A stretch of DNA of 64,000 nt from Molanna angustata (GCA_963576475.1 OY754967.1:20748414-20812413), one strand, 5' to 3'; shown: positions 1-11,055, counted from the stretch's first letter. The notes: generated from the letters alone by a model not told the origin. A program made the numbers and translations.

Positions 1-77
1 AAATTATAGTTGGAATATTATAGTGGGAATATTATAGTTGGAATATTATAGTGGGAATATTATGTGGGAATATAAAA
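1..77. repeat. short tandem repeat at the 5' edge of the LINE
   Basis: The first bases repeat the block GGAATATTATAG about five times with small changes, alternating TTGG and GTGG starts. The repeat runs directly into the LINE reading frame. It may be target DNA or a degenerate 5' end of the element; the window edge hides the rest. Confidence 0.6.
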
Positions 78-1820
78 CGAAAGCAAGGGGAAGTAAAAGG
101 TTCAAAGTGTATAAATGATAAAGATGGAAATATGCTGATAGATAACGAACGTGTGAAAGAGAGGTGGTGTGAATATTTCAAAGAATTGTATGAAAGCGCA
201 CAAGGTGACACAGTAAGACAGAGGACATGGATTATTGATGAGAATGAGAGAGATGAAATAACGGAAGAAGAGGTAAAAGAAGCGGTTAATCACGCGAAAA
301 CGGGTAAAGCCGCTGGTGTGGACTGTGTGGCAGCCGAATTTATCAAGTATGGCGGTAAAATATCTACGGAGTGGTGTCTATCGCTTTTCAATAAATGTTG
401 GGAAGCTGGGTACACTCCGTCGGATTGGAGAAACGCAGTTGTAGTTCCTCTTTTCAAAGGGAAGGGATCAAAACTCGACTGCAAAAACTATAGAGCTATC
501 AGCTTGTTAAGTTCGGTTGGCAAGATGTATGCAAGAATTATTGATAAGAGAATACGCAAGATTACGGAATGCAAGATATGGGATGCGCAAGGTGCCTTTG
601 TAGGAGGCAGAGGATGTATCGATCAAATTTTCTCTTTACGTATGGCTACAGAAAAGGTTCTGCATAAAAACCAGAAACTTTTCTGTGCGTTCATAGACCT
701 AGAGAAGGCATATGATAAAGTGGATAGAGAAAAATTGTGGGATATCCTATCGATATATGGAGTGAAGAGCAAACTAATACGTGCCGTTGCGTCTCTGTAT
801 GAAAATAGTGGAGCCTGTGTCCGTGTCAACGATGCGTTGACAACATGGTTCCCTATTAATAAAGGGGTGAAGCAAGGCTGCGTATTATCTCCATGGCTGT
901 TCAATCTGTATATTGATCACTGCGTTAGGACATTGAAGAATGAAAATAAAGGTCTGAAACTAAGTACTGTAAACGTACGTGATTTGATGTATGCAGACGA
1001 CAAAGTGGTGATTGCTGAATGTGCGGATGAGTTACAGTATTTAGTAAATAAAGTGTATGAAGGATGCCTGCAAAATGGACTGAGAATGAATGTTAGTAAA
1101 TCTAAGATATTGGTATTTGAAAAGACTGAAAGTATAACTGCATGTATGATAAAAGTAGAGAACGAATGGCTAGAACAAGTTGAGGAATATTTATATTTGG
1201 GGAGTATGTTTGAACGGAATGGAAGACCCGATAAAGATATCGAAAGAAGAGTTATGGCAGGGAATAGAATAAACGGAGCACTTAGACCAGTAATGTCCGA
1301 CCCAAGCATCTCAAAGGAAGCCAAAATTGTAGTACACAATGCAATTGTGGTGCCTACTTTGACGTATGCTAGTGAAACATGGACCTGGCAAAGAACACAT
1401 GAAAGTAGAATAAATGCTGTAGAAATGAGATCACTAAGAAGAGTATGTAATAGAACGATATATGATAGAATAAAAAATGAGGACATAAGGAGAGAATGCA
1501 AGTTAAAGAAGGATATTATATGTAAAATGAAAGTGAATGCTTTAAGGTGGTTTGGACATATAGAAAGAATGAACGATGAACGACTGACTAAAAAAATATA
1601 CATGGGTGCAAGAGATGGAGTGAATAGCAGAGGTCGCCCCAGAAAGGGATGGCATGACCATGTGAATGATATTTTGAAAGAAGGAAACATAAAAAGTTTG
1701 AACAATCGACGAGCATGTATGAGACGATGCATGGATGTAAAGGAAGCCAGAAATGTGTGCAAAAATAGAGAAGTATGGCGCTCAATTCTCTCTGCTTACC
1801 CCGTAAGGGACATGGCGTGA
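51..1820 (+). CDS. RTE-type non-LTR retrotransposon, reverse transcriptase ORF (5' part missing)
   Basis: This is a 589-codon open frame without internal stops. The reverse transcriptase core is clear: the NYRAISLLSSVGK block, the FIDLEKAYDKVD motif with a catalytic Asp, GVKQGCVLSPWLFNLYID, and the catalytic YADD box. The C-terminus has the TYASETW and LRWFGHIERM blocks followed by GRPRKGWHDHV, the layout I know from RTE elements such as BovB. The endonuclease domain that should precede the RT is absent, and an in-frame stop at 21-23 shows the frame does not simply continue upstream. The first Met codon is about 28 codons in, so the true protein start is lost. After the stop, ATGGTATGTATGTATGTATG (about 1822-1845) is a simple-repeat 3' tail, typical of RTE. 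The frame is intact, so the copy is fairly young but 5'-truncated. Related fragments lie at 21341, 24985 and 35511. Confidence 0.85.
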   Translation: MGILCGNIKRKQGEVKGSKCINDKDGNMLIDNERVKERWCEYFKELYESAQGDTVRQRTWIIDENERDEITEEEVKEAVNHAKTGKAAGVDCVAAEFIKYGGKISTEWCLSLFNKCWEAGYTPSDWRNAVVVPLFKGKGSKLDCKNYRAISLLSSVGKMYARIIDKRIRKITECKIWDAQGAFVGGRGCIDQIFSLRMATEKVLHKNQKLFCAFIDLEKAYDKVDREKLWDILSIYGVKSKLIRAVASLYENSGACVRVNDALTTWFPINKGVKQGCVLSPWLFNLYIDHCVRTLKNENKGLKLSTVNVRDLMYADDKVVIAECADELQYLVNKVYEGCLQNGLRMNVSKSKILVFEKTESITACMIKVENEWLEQVEEYLYLGSMFERNGRPDKDIERRVMAGNRINGALRPVMSDPSISKEAKIVVHNAIVVPTLTYASETWTWQRTHESRINAVEMRSLRRVCNRTIYDRIKNEDIRRECKLKKDIICKMKVNALRWFGHIERMNDERLTKKIYMGARDGVNSRGRPRKGWHDHVNDILKEGNIKSLNNRRACMRRCMDVKEARNVCKNREVWRSILSAYPVRDMA

Positions 1821-1852
1821 TGGTATGTATGTATGTATGTATGTATTATGTA

Positions 1853-2060
1853 TAGAAGAACCAATAACACAAAACACCTACAGGACTTACGACATGTCAT
1901 CGGCTGGTTTACGTTATCACTTTATACGCTTGCGCAACGTTCATCAATTATGACTTCAAATTGAGTTCCCTTATCAATTCAATTTTGAAATGTATTTTAA
2001 TAATGAGAAACAGATCGTTTTGAAAATAAGCTATTTTTACCATCGCCATCTATGAAGTAA
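1853..2060 (-). repeat. interspersed repeat F, minus copy
   Basis: The segment contains GGTTTACGTTATCACTTTAT and GAGTTCCCTTATCAATTCAA. These match in reverse the segments at 9687-9840, 10655-10820 and 53125-53235, and in the same sense the one at 60545-60625. No coding capacity is seen. The family looks non-autonomous; its class is not certain. Confidence 0.5.
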
Positions 2061-2099
2061 CGAAGAAAACATTTTGTAACGCCATATATTGAGATTTAG

Positions 2100-2655
2100 G
2101 AAAGTCGCAGTCACCTACCCCACTCTATAGGGAACGTTATAGAACTAAGTGTTCTGTTCATCCCCGGAGCGGCTGCTCGTCGGACGAAACAAGAACTACC
2201 ACCATGCATATTTCATACCACTGCCACTAAGAGTCCAACCACACTCGTGAAGGCCCGTGAATCATAGCGGGGGTTACCCTCCCAGCAGCTCCACGAACAA
2301 CAGACTGCCACAGGGAGCCTTCGCCACGCCCGTAGTACTTTCAGTTCTTCGATTTCCACACCAACGGGGGGCTCCTCCACCCCTTAGTACTCATGTTGGC
2401 GAATTTCAGGTACACCACCGGACAGTACTTTCAGTGCTTCGATTTCCATCGCCCGATGATGCAGACTTACTCATCGCCACGTTTGATGAGTCACCGCCGA
2501 GCGAGGCATTAAGGCGTCTACCCTGCTCTTCCATAGGTAAGAATTGAAGAGGGTACTGACCTGTTACCCAGAATCCTATGGTGGGGCTGCAGCCACCCTC
2601 AACTTTACTGGCTAGGCCCCTATGGCCGCAACCTAGCCCCAAAATTGAGATGTTG
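2100..2655. other. GC-rich block of unknown origin, probable transposon piece
   Basis: Base composition is far more GC-rich than the surroundings. An imperfect 26-bp direct repeat lies at 2334-2359 and 2424-2449, 90 bp apart. In the plus frame 2257-2547 it encodes VLSVLRFP twice; an overlapping minus frame (2406-2642) is also open. A good splice-donor-like GTAAGA follows CATAG near 2535. I recognise no family. The composition shift suggests a transposon fragment, but an exon of the neighbouring gene cannot be excluded. Confidence 0.35.
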
Positions 2656-2828
2656 GTTTTTTGTTAACTATAAAACCAACAGTAATATTGCATGAGGTGA
2701 CAGTGTTCTCGCACAGATGTCACGCATTTACTGCGCCGGTATTTTTTTGTTGCATTTTAAATCATTTTGGGTCCATTGACATTAAGAAATTATCAATTTA
2801 TATAAATGTTTTTTTTCGTTACTTGCAG

Positions 2829-3396
2829 AGCATCACTATCGGGCAGTCAAGCCAGTAGCCAATCTTCAAGCTTCACAGCAGGTTTCCAAGGTGTCTCATC
2901 GACTTCATCAGGTGCATCTTCTAGTAGTACCGGAGGAAATATATTCGGTCAAGGTTTTTCCAACGGCAACGCTCAAAGTCAAAGTGCATCTTCTTCTTTT
3001 AACCAAGGATCGAGTCAACTGACATCCTTCCCCGGAGATAAATCATTTCCCAACGGACATGCGACATCGGGAGCTTTTGGCAACAGTCAAAATAGCAATG
3101 GATTTAGCAGTGGGAGAAGACCCTCAACGGAGTTTCAGCGCCAACCTTTGACAGTAATTAGCGGTGGGAGAGGTCCCGTTGGAGGATTCCATCGTCAACC
3201 GACAGACGTCAGAGGACAAAGGGGTCCTTCGTCAAAGGTAGTCTTTCCAGGTCCGACAAATGTGAAGCAGAGGAATCCTCACAGCAGACCTCTTCTGACG
3301 GGGCTGGTACCACCGAGTCAATCGAGACCACAACCATTTAGCCGTCAGCCGAAAAGAAAAACTGGTACATACCAAATTATTAGAATTGAAGTTTAG
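2829..3396 (+). CDS. last exon of a Ser/Gly/Gln-rich, probably secreted protein
   Basis: A strong 3' splice site (T-rich tract then CTTGCAG, AG at 2827-2828) precedes an open frame of 188 codons ending in TAG at 3394-3396. The exon begins with the third base of a codon, so the upstream exon should end in phase 2; that exon is not visible here. The N-terminal half is low-complexity Ser/Gly/Gln/Ala/Asn (SQASSQSSSF, SSTSSGASSSS). The C-terminal half turns basic and proline-rich (GGRGPVGGFHRQP, SRQPKRKTGTYQ). No cysteine, membrane segment or catalytic motif is seen. This composition fits extracellular structural proteins such as silk, cuticle or chorion-associated ones, but I cannot name a family. 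An ATG at 2806 would give an unspliced alternative start, which I think less likely than splicing at 2828. Confidence 0.6.
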
Positions 3397-3923
3397 TTTT
3401 AATACAATTCTCACACGATTTAATTACTTTTTACTAACTTTATTTATTAAAATGTTGATTCATTTTTCTAATTTATTTTATTAAGACCTATGTTTTAGAC
3501 GTTATAATATGTAGATATAATATAATTATTAAATTCATATTTTATGTCACGTAAATTTTGATTGTTTTTAAAAAACTTTTTGACACTCATATTAATCCAG
3601 CATTAAAAAGACAAAGACATGACTAATAGAATTAATATATTTATGTGCCATATGATTTAATTAGTAGTATATTCAATATTAATAATATCTTTGTAGATTG
3701 TAGGTACAAACTTTCCGTGTTTTTTTTTAAGAACAAAAAATATATATTATAATTTGATATTTTTTTTGTAGAATTCACATTGAGTACTTGTTTAAATGAT
3801 TATTTATTTTATAAATTTTAACATAATCAGGTAATTATTGCAAATAAAATTAATTACTTTTTCACAAAATTTTTATATTGAAGTGTACTTTTTTTTTAAA
3901 TTGTAAAGTCCGAGAAAAACGGC
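3397..3923. other. AT-rich 3' flank, no gene seen
   Basis: AT-rich sequence with poly-T runs. An ATTAAA near 3528 could serve as a poly(A) signal for the exon upstream. No coding signal is seen. Confidence 0.5.
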
Positions 3924-3925
3924 CC

Positions 3926-4124
3926 GTCGGCCTTCGTGGCTCAGTTAGTTAGGTATCTGGCTGCTGATCCCAAGGTTGAGTGTTCGATTCCCGGTGGAGA
4001 CACAGTTTTTAATTGTGTTTTCAGTCTGGATCTGTGAGACGACTAATATCGTAAGTCACCAGAATGTGGCAACTTGTTATTGGGTGAGTGTTAAATTAAT
4101 ATTTGACATAGTACCTGTTAGTAG
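3926..4124 (+). mobile_element. SINE-A (tRNA-derived), plus copy
   Basis: The head GGCTCAGTTAGTTAGG resembles an RNA polymerase III A box, and TGTTCGATTCCCGG resembles a B box, so the head derives from a tRNA. The tail runs through GTCTGGATCTGTGAGACGAC and GAATGTGGCAACTTGTTATT to GACATAGTACCTGTTAGTAG. Related copies in this window lie at 9866-10010, 12885-13150, 13660-13815, 36680-36880 (all minus) and 62118-62295 (plus). Confidence 0.85.
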
Positions 4125-5860
4125 GTACACCGAGATGCAATATAAAAATAAAATAAAACGTGATATTATAACATGAGACTGTACTTGTAAATATGTCATG
4201 GTTAATTTGTAATTACATATATAACGTTATATTAAATCTATAAAATTATGAGTTATTTCAAGAAGTAGGTATTTAAATATTATTTGTATTTAATATTAAA
4301 AGAATTTTAATAAAAGTGTATAATACCTTCCTAACGCTATTTCCTTGTTAACCCATTATTAATGTTTACTTTTGTTCTTTGTAAAGTTAATATGCGCATT
4401 TCTCAAGAACATATAAAAAATATTCAAATATCATACATAAATTTAAGTTCCAATACTGTTGGAATCTACTCAAGTATGTTAATTATAAATAATACCTTAT
4501 TTTACAGGAAAATTAAGATACATATGACATTGATAATATTAGTAAAAAAAATATTTTCCGAGATAATGAATGAATTGACCTTACTATATACAGAAATTTT
4601 CAACATAGACACCTACATCTTTGCATTGATAAAAATAGGTATTTCTTGCATATAACTAGGTACCTACTAATTGTTTTACATAAAATCTGTTGTAGGCATA
4701 CATAAATTTTCATCTCTAAACTATTTTAAAAACATATAACAGAAAATACTTTTGTCTTAAGGAATAATTTAGTTCGTATTTAATAGAATTTTCGATAATT
4801 TGTATGGGTAAAAATCATGTACGAATTTCATATGAAAATTGGAACGAAAGTGGAATAGTAAAAAATATGTTTTCAAATATCAAAAAAAATAATACTTCAG
4901 ATCGTTTTATTTTTGCCTATCGAGAGTTGTACCATGAGTCCACAGTCTTTCCCATTCCATTCCTAATAATATTTTACCAATCCTGTTTTGTCCAAGGTTA
5001 TACAATGTCAAGGTAAAACTAATACACGTATCTTGGACATAAACAAAAAAGTGTACGACTATGTTCGTTCGATAATATCGCAAATAATATTCAATACTTT
5101 ATTCGTATACAAATCAATAAAAACTATGATTTTACATATTATACAAGACATTGTACCTATACGATTTTGAATCACAATGATTCGTTTATTTTTCATTTAT
5201 AATTTACTTTAAGTATGGAACGATTCATTGAAAAATTGATAAGTACATTAAATTACTTATCAATTTATATTTGTTTTTTCACGCTGTTGTTTTGAAAACG
5301 AACATATTTTCTCTGTTTTTGAAAAGGAGCAATTTTATTCTACCCAATTTATTTGAGACTATGTTTCTTGGAAGAATATGTCTAATAGCATTTATTAAAT
5401 AAAAAAAGGAATCAAACCGATCAAAAAATAATCTTGAGGATACATGCTGTAAGTTAAAATGAGGATACATGCTGTAAGTTAAAATTTATTCGTTTTTTGA
5501 ATCTAAATAACTATTTGATTTTATTCTAGACTATTCGTTATGTGAGTCGAAATTAAGAATTATGATTTAACAAAACTTGTTTTTGGCAATATTTTATAAA
5601 TAGATGTGAAGATACCATCTTTAGGTATGTATATGTTTGTTTAATATTTCTGAAATGCTAAAGACAAATCTACAACGTAAAATCCGATGGTATGTTGTCG
5701 AAAAAACTCAATAAACATGAAAATTATTTAAAATAAATATTATATCAATAGTTACTTCAATTGATTACTTTAAATATTTAAAAGAAACTAACAGTATAAC
5801 TATTAAAAGTATAACTTGAGATACATATAATATAAACTTTTATTCCTCATTTCGCTAAAG
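4125..5860. other. AT-rich intergenic DNA, no gene seen
   Basis: Open frames here are short and composition-driven (Ile/Lys/Asn-rich) with no family signature. The only structure noticed is an exact 25-bp tandem duplication at 5436-5460/5461-5485 (unit starts GAGGATACATGCTGT). Confidence 0.5.
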
Positions 5861-5861
5861 A

Positions 5862-5975
5862 AGTTTAATAATAATAATTAACACTTCCTTGCTTCTTGCG
5901 CAAATAGCGAGTTAATTTCCGTATGACAATTCCTTCCAACTAACCAGTGTTTCCAGCCCAGAAAAGCAACATTTG
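5862..5975 (-). mobile_element. SINE-D tail fragment, minus
   Basis: The reverse complement reads CTGGGCTGGAAACACTGGTT, then TTGGAAG and a CAAGGAAGTGTTAATTATTA end, matching the 3' half of the SINE-D copy at 51098-51307. The tRNA-like head is missing. Confidence 0.6.
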
Positions 5976-6598
5976 ACGGGACTTGCCCCCCCCTGATTAT
6001 ACTTAGATTATAAAAAAAGTGAGTAGCATAATCTCATTACAAATATAATCTAAGTATTCACAACAATTTTATTAATTATTCACTATGTTGAAACCAATAA
6101 TGAGCTATTTCATATGACCGGATTCAAAGCGTCTGTTTCTTTCTCAGGATGGATGACAACTAAACAATGTAAACTGAAAAAAAAATGTATCGTGCCACAA
6201 AATCAACTCAAAAATATCAATAATATTATATTCACAATGTTATATTTTTTACAACTATAGTAACCGTCTGTAAATAATATTTTACAAAGCGCCATCTTTC
6301 AACAGACGCGAAAATCATATACTAGGCAATAGTAAAATTATGATAATCATAACGTAGATGCTATAAACAGTATAAACGTGTTATTTGTTTCTACAAATCT
6401 AGTACTGAAAGGTATCGCCGCTGTTGCGCATTAAATATACCTACACCTACACACACAATTTTATCACGACATCCGACGGCCAATTCATGATTTAATATTA
6501 TTTATGCCATCATGTAAAAACTTTACAGTGTACCTAACCAAAATGTGTAAGTACCTGATTTATATTTACTAACCTTGACATTGCTCAACAGAATTTAT
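5976..6598. other. AT-rich DNA, no gene seen
   Basis: A run of eight C residues lies near 5988. No open frame with family resemblance and no clear repeat were recognised. Confidence 0.4.
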
Positions 6599-6599
6599 A

Positions 6600-7374
6600 A
6601 TCCCATTATGCCTTCCACGATGATACAAAATTTCAATTTAGAGACAATATCCTTTCTCTCTGATACAGTTTTATTAATAAATGTGTCACAATTGTGTATC
6701 GTATGACTACCCTTACACATATAGCATTCAAGTTGGCGAATATTACCTACAAACCCTTTGTCTGATTTATGATTATAATTATTACGCTTTACTTGTGAAT
6801 TACTCTGACGTGAAAATTTTAATACTTACAATTGACTTCGAATTATTTCAAATATTCTATTTATTGAAGGAATTTCCTGAATATCTAATCTACTTTCCAC
6901 TATTCGACGTGTAGATTCATCTAATTTATTAATAAATATAAATCCCCATACCTGATCTAACATTTTTTCACATTTCATATTTGACAGAGCTAATATATTT
7001 TCATTAAATGTATGATATAATTCGCTTAATTGCCCTACATTTTCACCAACTAAAGATTTGCATTGAAACATTTTATTCATGTAATATTCAAATTGTAATC
7101 TTGTATTAGTGTAATGTCCACACAATGTACTCCAAGCAATATTATAATTATCACTAATCAGTGGTAAATTAACAAATGTTGATGCAAATCCCTTTATGGA
7201 CGTTCGCAAATAATGAAATTTTTCTATGTCTGTATATCCAATATTATCATGAATCAATGACACAAACATGTCATGAAACGAATTCCAATTTTCGACGTTG
7301 GAATCAAAAACAGGTAAATTTATTATAGGAGCTCTCTGAATTTTATTACATACATCAGTTGCATTTATTTTCAC
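6600..7374 (-). pseudogene. BEL/Pao LTR retrotransposon gag fragment
   Basis: On the minus strand, 7374-6826 is a 182-residue open frame. Its pattern (LPVFDSNVENWNSFHDMF, then EKFHYLRTSIKG) matches the gag-like DUF1759 domain of BEL/Pao elements. About 100 nt downstream, in another frame, comes a zinc knuckle CYMCKGSHTIHNC (C-x2-C-x3-H-x4-C) followed by SERKDIVSKLKFC, the segment that normally follows this domain. The break between the two parts shows the copy is dead. No protease, reverse transcriptase, integrase or LTR is seen on either side, so only a gag piece survives. Confidence 0.8.
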
Positions 7375-8812
7375 AGGACTCTGAATTCAGCATTTGTATC
7401 TATATGTAACATCAAAAATATAGTATAGGTACTACCACGAAATCACACGATCCTTTGAATACTCATAGCCCAAGAACCCGTGACCAGTATGAAATATTCC
7501 TATTTTGACACTCAGAATGAAGCGTTATAGTATAAAGTGTGATTTTTTATATTTTCTACGAAAAACTTGAAATCACATCTTCCATTATTTTTACACCTTT
7601 GACAAAGTCCGAGTGTCGGTAATGTTCACTACGCCTGTCGTTTTCCGGGAACGCAACGTGTATGGCACACAACGTATGGACTATATCACATTTTTTTTTC
7701 AAAATTTACATTAGAATCTACTATTTCTACACTAAATTGTATAAACAGTCTCAGCGCAAAGCTCTCTCGTACAGTGTAATTACAATAAAATTACCATTTT
7801 CAAAAAAAAAAAATTCAATTGCCTATTTAAATGAAAAGAAATAAAATTTAAAACAAATCAATTCAGAAAACCAGGCATAAAAGAGTAAAATTTTAAATTA
7901 AAAAAGAGTAAAATTTAAAACAAAGCAATGAAAATAAAATAAATCAAAACAAAGCAAATCAAAAGAAAACAATTTAAAATAAAGAAAACCAATAACACAG
8001 CAAGGAAATATAATGTAAATCAGAATAAAAACAAGAAATATATAAGTTAATCATAAAGTTGATTGTTAAATTCAAATCGTTTTTTATCTCTCATCACAAT
8101 GTTTAGGTAGTTTATTGAACTTTTTCGGTATTATCTTTGTCTTAGTTCTGTCGCTGTAAGTTATTTGTTTTTGGTATTGTCAGTAAATAGTTCGTTGTTT
8201 GTTGAGTTGTATAATATTTGTGAGTTATATTTAATTTAAATTCAACCCATTAAAGATTTTCCATGATAAGTAAAACATTAACCTTTTTAATTTAATCTTT
8301 AAAAGTGTCTATCGGAGGGGGGGGGGGGGGGTTTCCACCAACCAATGTGTCTGTAAACAAAAAAACGTGATTTCTAATAGTCTTCCGTAGAAAATTCACT
8401 GATTATAAGTCACTATAACGCTTCATACTTAAACTGACTAAAATAGGAAATTTCCCATATTTTGAAGCCTGTTATCGGCCAAAGCAACCACTACTCAGGA
8501 TTCATAGTAGTAGTCAGTCAATCTTTGTTACCTGTGGCATCCTTACAAGGAAAAATAGGTCTTATACAAGTTATTCTAAAACGTAAGTCTGGCAGTAACG
8601 GGCTCTTCTAGATTTTTGAATTTTGAATTTGTTTAATATTTTTCTTGTATAATTAGTTTTAGTAAAACGCTTTTTTATTGTAAGTAACTAAAAAACAACA
8701 AGGCATATGAAGTAGATTTTTACTTCAATCGAAAAAGAATATGAAAATCTACCGGCTGAGCTTTTTATTATTATATTTTAATAACTATTATTCTTGATAT
8801 TTAAAATTAACT
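7375..8812. other. AT-rich DNA with A-rich simple sequence, no gene seen
   Basis: From about 7840 to 8040 the sequence is a degenerate A-rich repeat (AAAACAAAGCAAT-like blocks). A run of 15 G lies at 8317-8331. Segments near 7480-7550 and 8390-8470 are loosely inverted copies around GAAGCGTTATAG, which could mark an old terminal-inverted-repeat element. No gene is seen. Confidence 0.4.
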
Positions 8813-8814
8813 CT

Positions 8815-8960
8815 AAATAAAATCTAAGTTGCATATCACATATCAGATGATATAAAATATTTTTTCGTGTTTCATACATAATAAGGTAATTTAGTGTGCA
8901 TCTTTGCGTAAATCCGTATACCCAGGGTATACAAGGGCCTTAACGCATTTTTATAATTTG
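8815..8960 (+). repeat. interspersed repeat G, plus copy
   Basis: The segment with CGTGTTTCATACATAATAAG and CCCAGGGTATACAAGGGCC reappears inverted at 24295-24425. It is non-coding and of unknown class. Confidence 0.55.
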
Positions 8961-9639
8961 AAAGAAAACACCTGGATTATAGCATAGTTCACAGTAAACC
9001 TTCAAATATACTTACCAGTCGCTTCTAGAACTCTCAACACATAACACAGCCCCCCGGCTTCCGATCTTCCGAATTATATGTTTCCACCTTCTTACAACCC
9101 GGGTCTTTTTAAATCCCGAATTAATATTTTCTTGGGCAGATTGCAAACCCTCCCCAACGCTACGTAGTGCGCTTCTTCGTAAAAGTACAATGGACCCAAA
9201 TCCTAATAGCTACTGGCCTCTACGTAACCATGTTAAAAAAACTGATTTTTTTTGTAAAGTTCAATTCGAAATATATATTATCTCATGGTTACAGAACAAA
9301 TAAAACCTCAATCATTTCGGCCAAACTTAATTATTTACGATAAACTTATTACTAATCTAAAATGCTTTCTTAGTATTTTAGATAATAAGTACCTATATTG
9401 TTTATTTATACCTATACATACATAGGCAGGTATAAAATGCTGTAGATCAACATTTTGAAACATCACGAGATTCAGTTATTGTTTATATCAACATTTTCCT
9501 GGTTATCCATTATCTTGTGTATAAACAAAAGTAAACAAATTAAAAACAAGATAAATTTACTGCTTGTATGAATAATTAATATAAACATTGGTAACATTAT
9601 AATATTTATTTTCGAATATTTTTTTTATTGCATATACGC

Positions 9640-9865
9640 AAACATTGGATTTTTTCCCCTGTCGGGAGTCAAATGATATTTTTGATAGTGGAACTCAATA
9701 AGAAGGCATAATTGGTGAACGTTGCGTTAGCGCATAAAGTGATCACGCAAACCAACCGATCACAGGTCGTTAGCCCTGCGTGTGCCTTGAGTTTCTTGTT
9801 CTTCTATAATATTCCAACTTCGTCTCTATTGAGATGTTAAAAAGTTTGTCAATAATTTTTTTTGT
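9640..9865 (+). repeat. interspersed repeat F, plus copy with flank
   Basis: Contains GGAACTCAATAAGAAGGCAT, GAACGTTGCG, TAAAGTGATCACG and CCAACTTCGTCTCTATTGAG. Nearly the same order recurs at 10655-10820 and, degraded, at 53125-53235. The GTCGGGAGTCAA just before it also flanks the copy near 53260. Confidence 0.55.
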
Positions 9866-10010
9866 AGATTTTTGGGCTACTACTATAAACAGGTACAATG
9901 TAGGTAACAATTTTCCATATTCTGGAGGCTTATGATATTTATCAGCTCACAGATCCAGATTGAAAACACAATAAAAAAATGTCTCCACCGGGAATCGAAC
10001 TCGGGACCAA
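9866..10010 (-). mobile_element. SINE-A, minus copy, head degraded
   Basis: Read in reverse: the B-box-like GTTCGATTCCCGG, then GGAGACAT, a run ending in TCTGGATCTGTGAGC, GAATATGGAAAATTG and a GTACCTGT-like tail. The tRNA-like A box beyond 10010 has diverged. Confidence 0.65.
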
Positions 10011-10201
10011 CTGTGCTATGAAATCCAATGTGTATGCTCCCTATCCTGAATAGATCACATCCAGCCACTCATATGTCATCTGACCACCTTATAATACATC
10101 TTCTGCTCGTTTGTTTCGTCCTTTTGCAGTCTGTGGTTCAGGGGAACTACTCTTGACACGCTCATAATACGTTCTTATCTTGCCTTGCAATTAACACATA
10201 T

Positions 10202-10410
10202 ATTCGATTTACATACACATTGGTACAAGTAGGTGCGTATATGCAATTAAAAAATATATTCGATTTACATACACATTGGTACAAGTAGGTGCGTATATGC
10301 AATTAAAAAATATATTCGATTTACATACACATTGGTACAAGTAGGTGCGTATATGCAATTAAAAAACATATTCGATTTATATAGGTACACATTGGTACAA
10401 GTAGGTAAAC
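10202..10410 (+). repeat. 56-bp minisatellite, about 3.7 copies
   Basis: The unit starting ATTCGATTTACATACACATT begins at 10202, 10258, 10314 and 10370, an exact 56-bp period. The fourth unit diverges after about 35 bp. A single similar unit lies near 52805, inside a related composite repeat, so the tandem expansion happened in this copy only. Confidence 0.85.
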
Positions 10411-10625
10411 AAGCCAAAAATGAAAAAATATTTCTGGCGCAGTTCAGAGGTGACATCTGTGCGAGGCACCGTCACGTCCGTCACCTCATTTACATGGTCT
10501 GTTGCTTTCATTGTTTACAAATAAATCAACTTCTCGATAGATGGCGTTACAAAAATGTTTCTTCGTTACCTCATAGATGGCAATAGTGTAATCTCGTATT
10601 CAGGTGAAATGTTTACACATTATTC
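10411..10625 (+). repeat. composite repeat shared with 52840-53010
   Basis: TTCTGGCGCAGTTCAGAGGT, GACATCTGTGCGA, CATTGTTTACAAA and CATAGATGGC occur in the same order at 52860-53000. Together with the flanking F repeats this suggests one larger non-autonomous element of about 0.6 kb or more. Confidence 0.5.
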
Positions 10626-10654
10626 AAATACATAGAACTTTCAAAAATTACATT

Positions 10655-10820
10655 GATAAGGAAACTCAATAAAGGCATAATTGGTGAACGTTGCGCAAAC
10701 GCATAAAGTGATCACGTAAACCAGCCGATGACAGGTCGTAAGCCCTGTAGGTGCCTCGCGTTCCTGGTTCTTCTATAGTATCCCAACTTCGTCTCTATTG
10801 AGATGTTATTGTCAATAAAA
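10655..10820 (+). repeat. interspersed repeat F, plus copy
   Basis: Runs from TTGATAAGGAAACTCAATAA through GAACGTTGCGCAAACGC and TAAAGTGATCACG to CCCAACTTCGTCTCTATTGA. It closely matches 9687-9840. No coding content. Confidence 0.6.
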
Positions 10821-10969
10821 ATATAAATTAATATTAGTATTCAATTAATTTAACCTCAAAGATTGCTAAAGTCTGAAGCTGATCTTAATTTTACTGTAAT
10901 CAACTTCATGAGTAGCCCAGCAGGCTTCATGCCTTGTCCAACTCCATTTCTTTTTGGTAATCCTTACAT

Positions 10970-11055
10970 AAATATAATAATAATAATAAGGACTATTTAT
11001 AAAACGCCGTTTAGTGACAACTGTGGTCACCTCAAGGGCGCTTTCAATTTGTGAG
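10970..11055 (-). mobile_element. LINE-E 3' tail fragment, minus
   Basis: An AATAATAATAA tail is followed by AAAACGCCGTTTAGTGACAA and CTCAAGGGCGCT. The same order occurs at 60030-60095, where it ends a recognisable LINE ORF, so this is the 3' end of a short copy of that family. Confidence 0.6.

Noticed and set aside
917..1762. 281-codon frame on the minus strand
   Set aside because: It lies antisense to the LINE reverse transcriptase frame and has no family resemblance of its own.
7437..8500. possible 1-kb element with inverted ends around GAAGCGTTATAG
   Set aside because: The inverted match is short and imperfect, with no clear ends or target duplication.
10265..10586. open frames on both strands over the 56-bp repeat
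   Set aside because: They arise from the tandem repeat and the flanking non-coding element.
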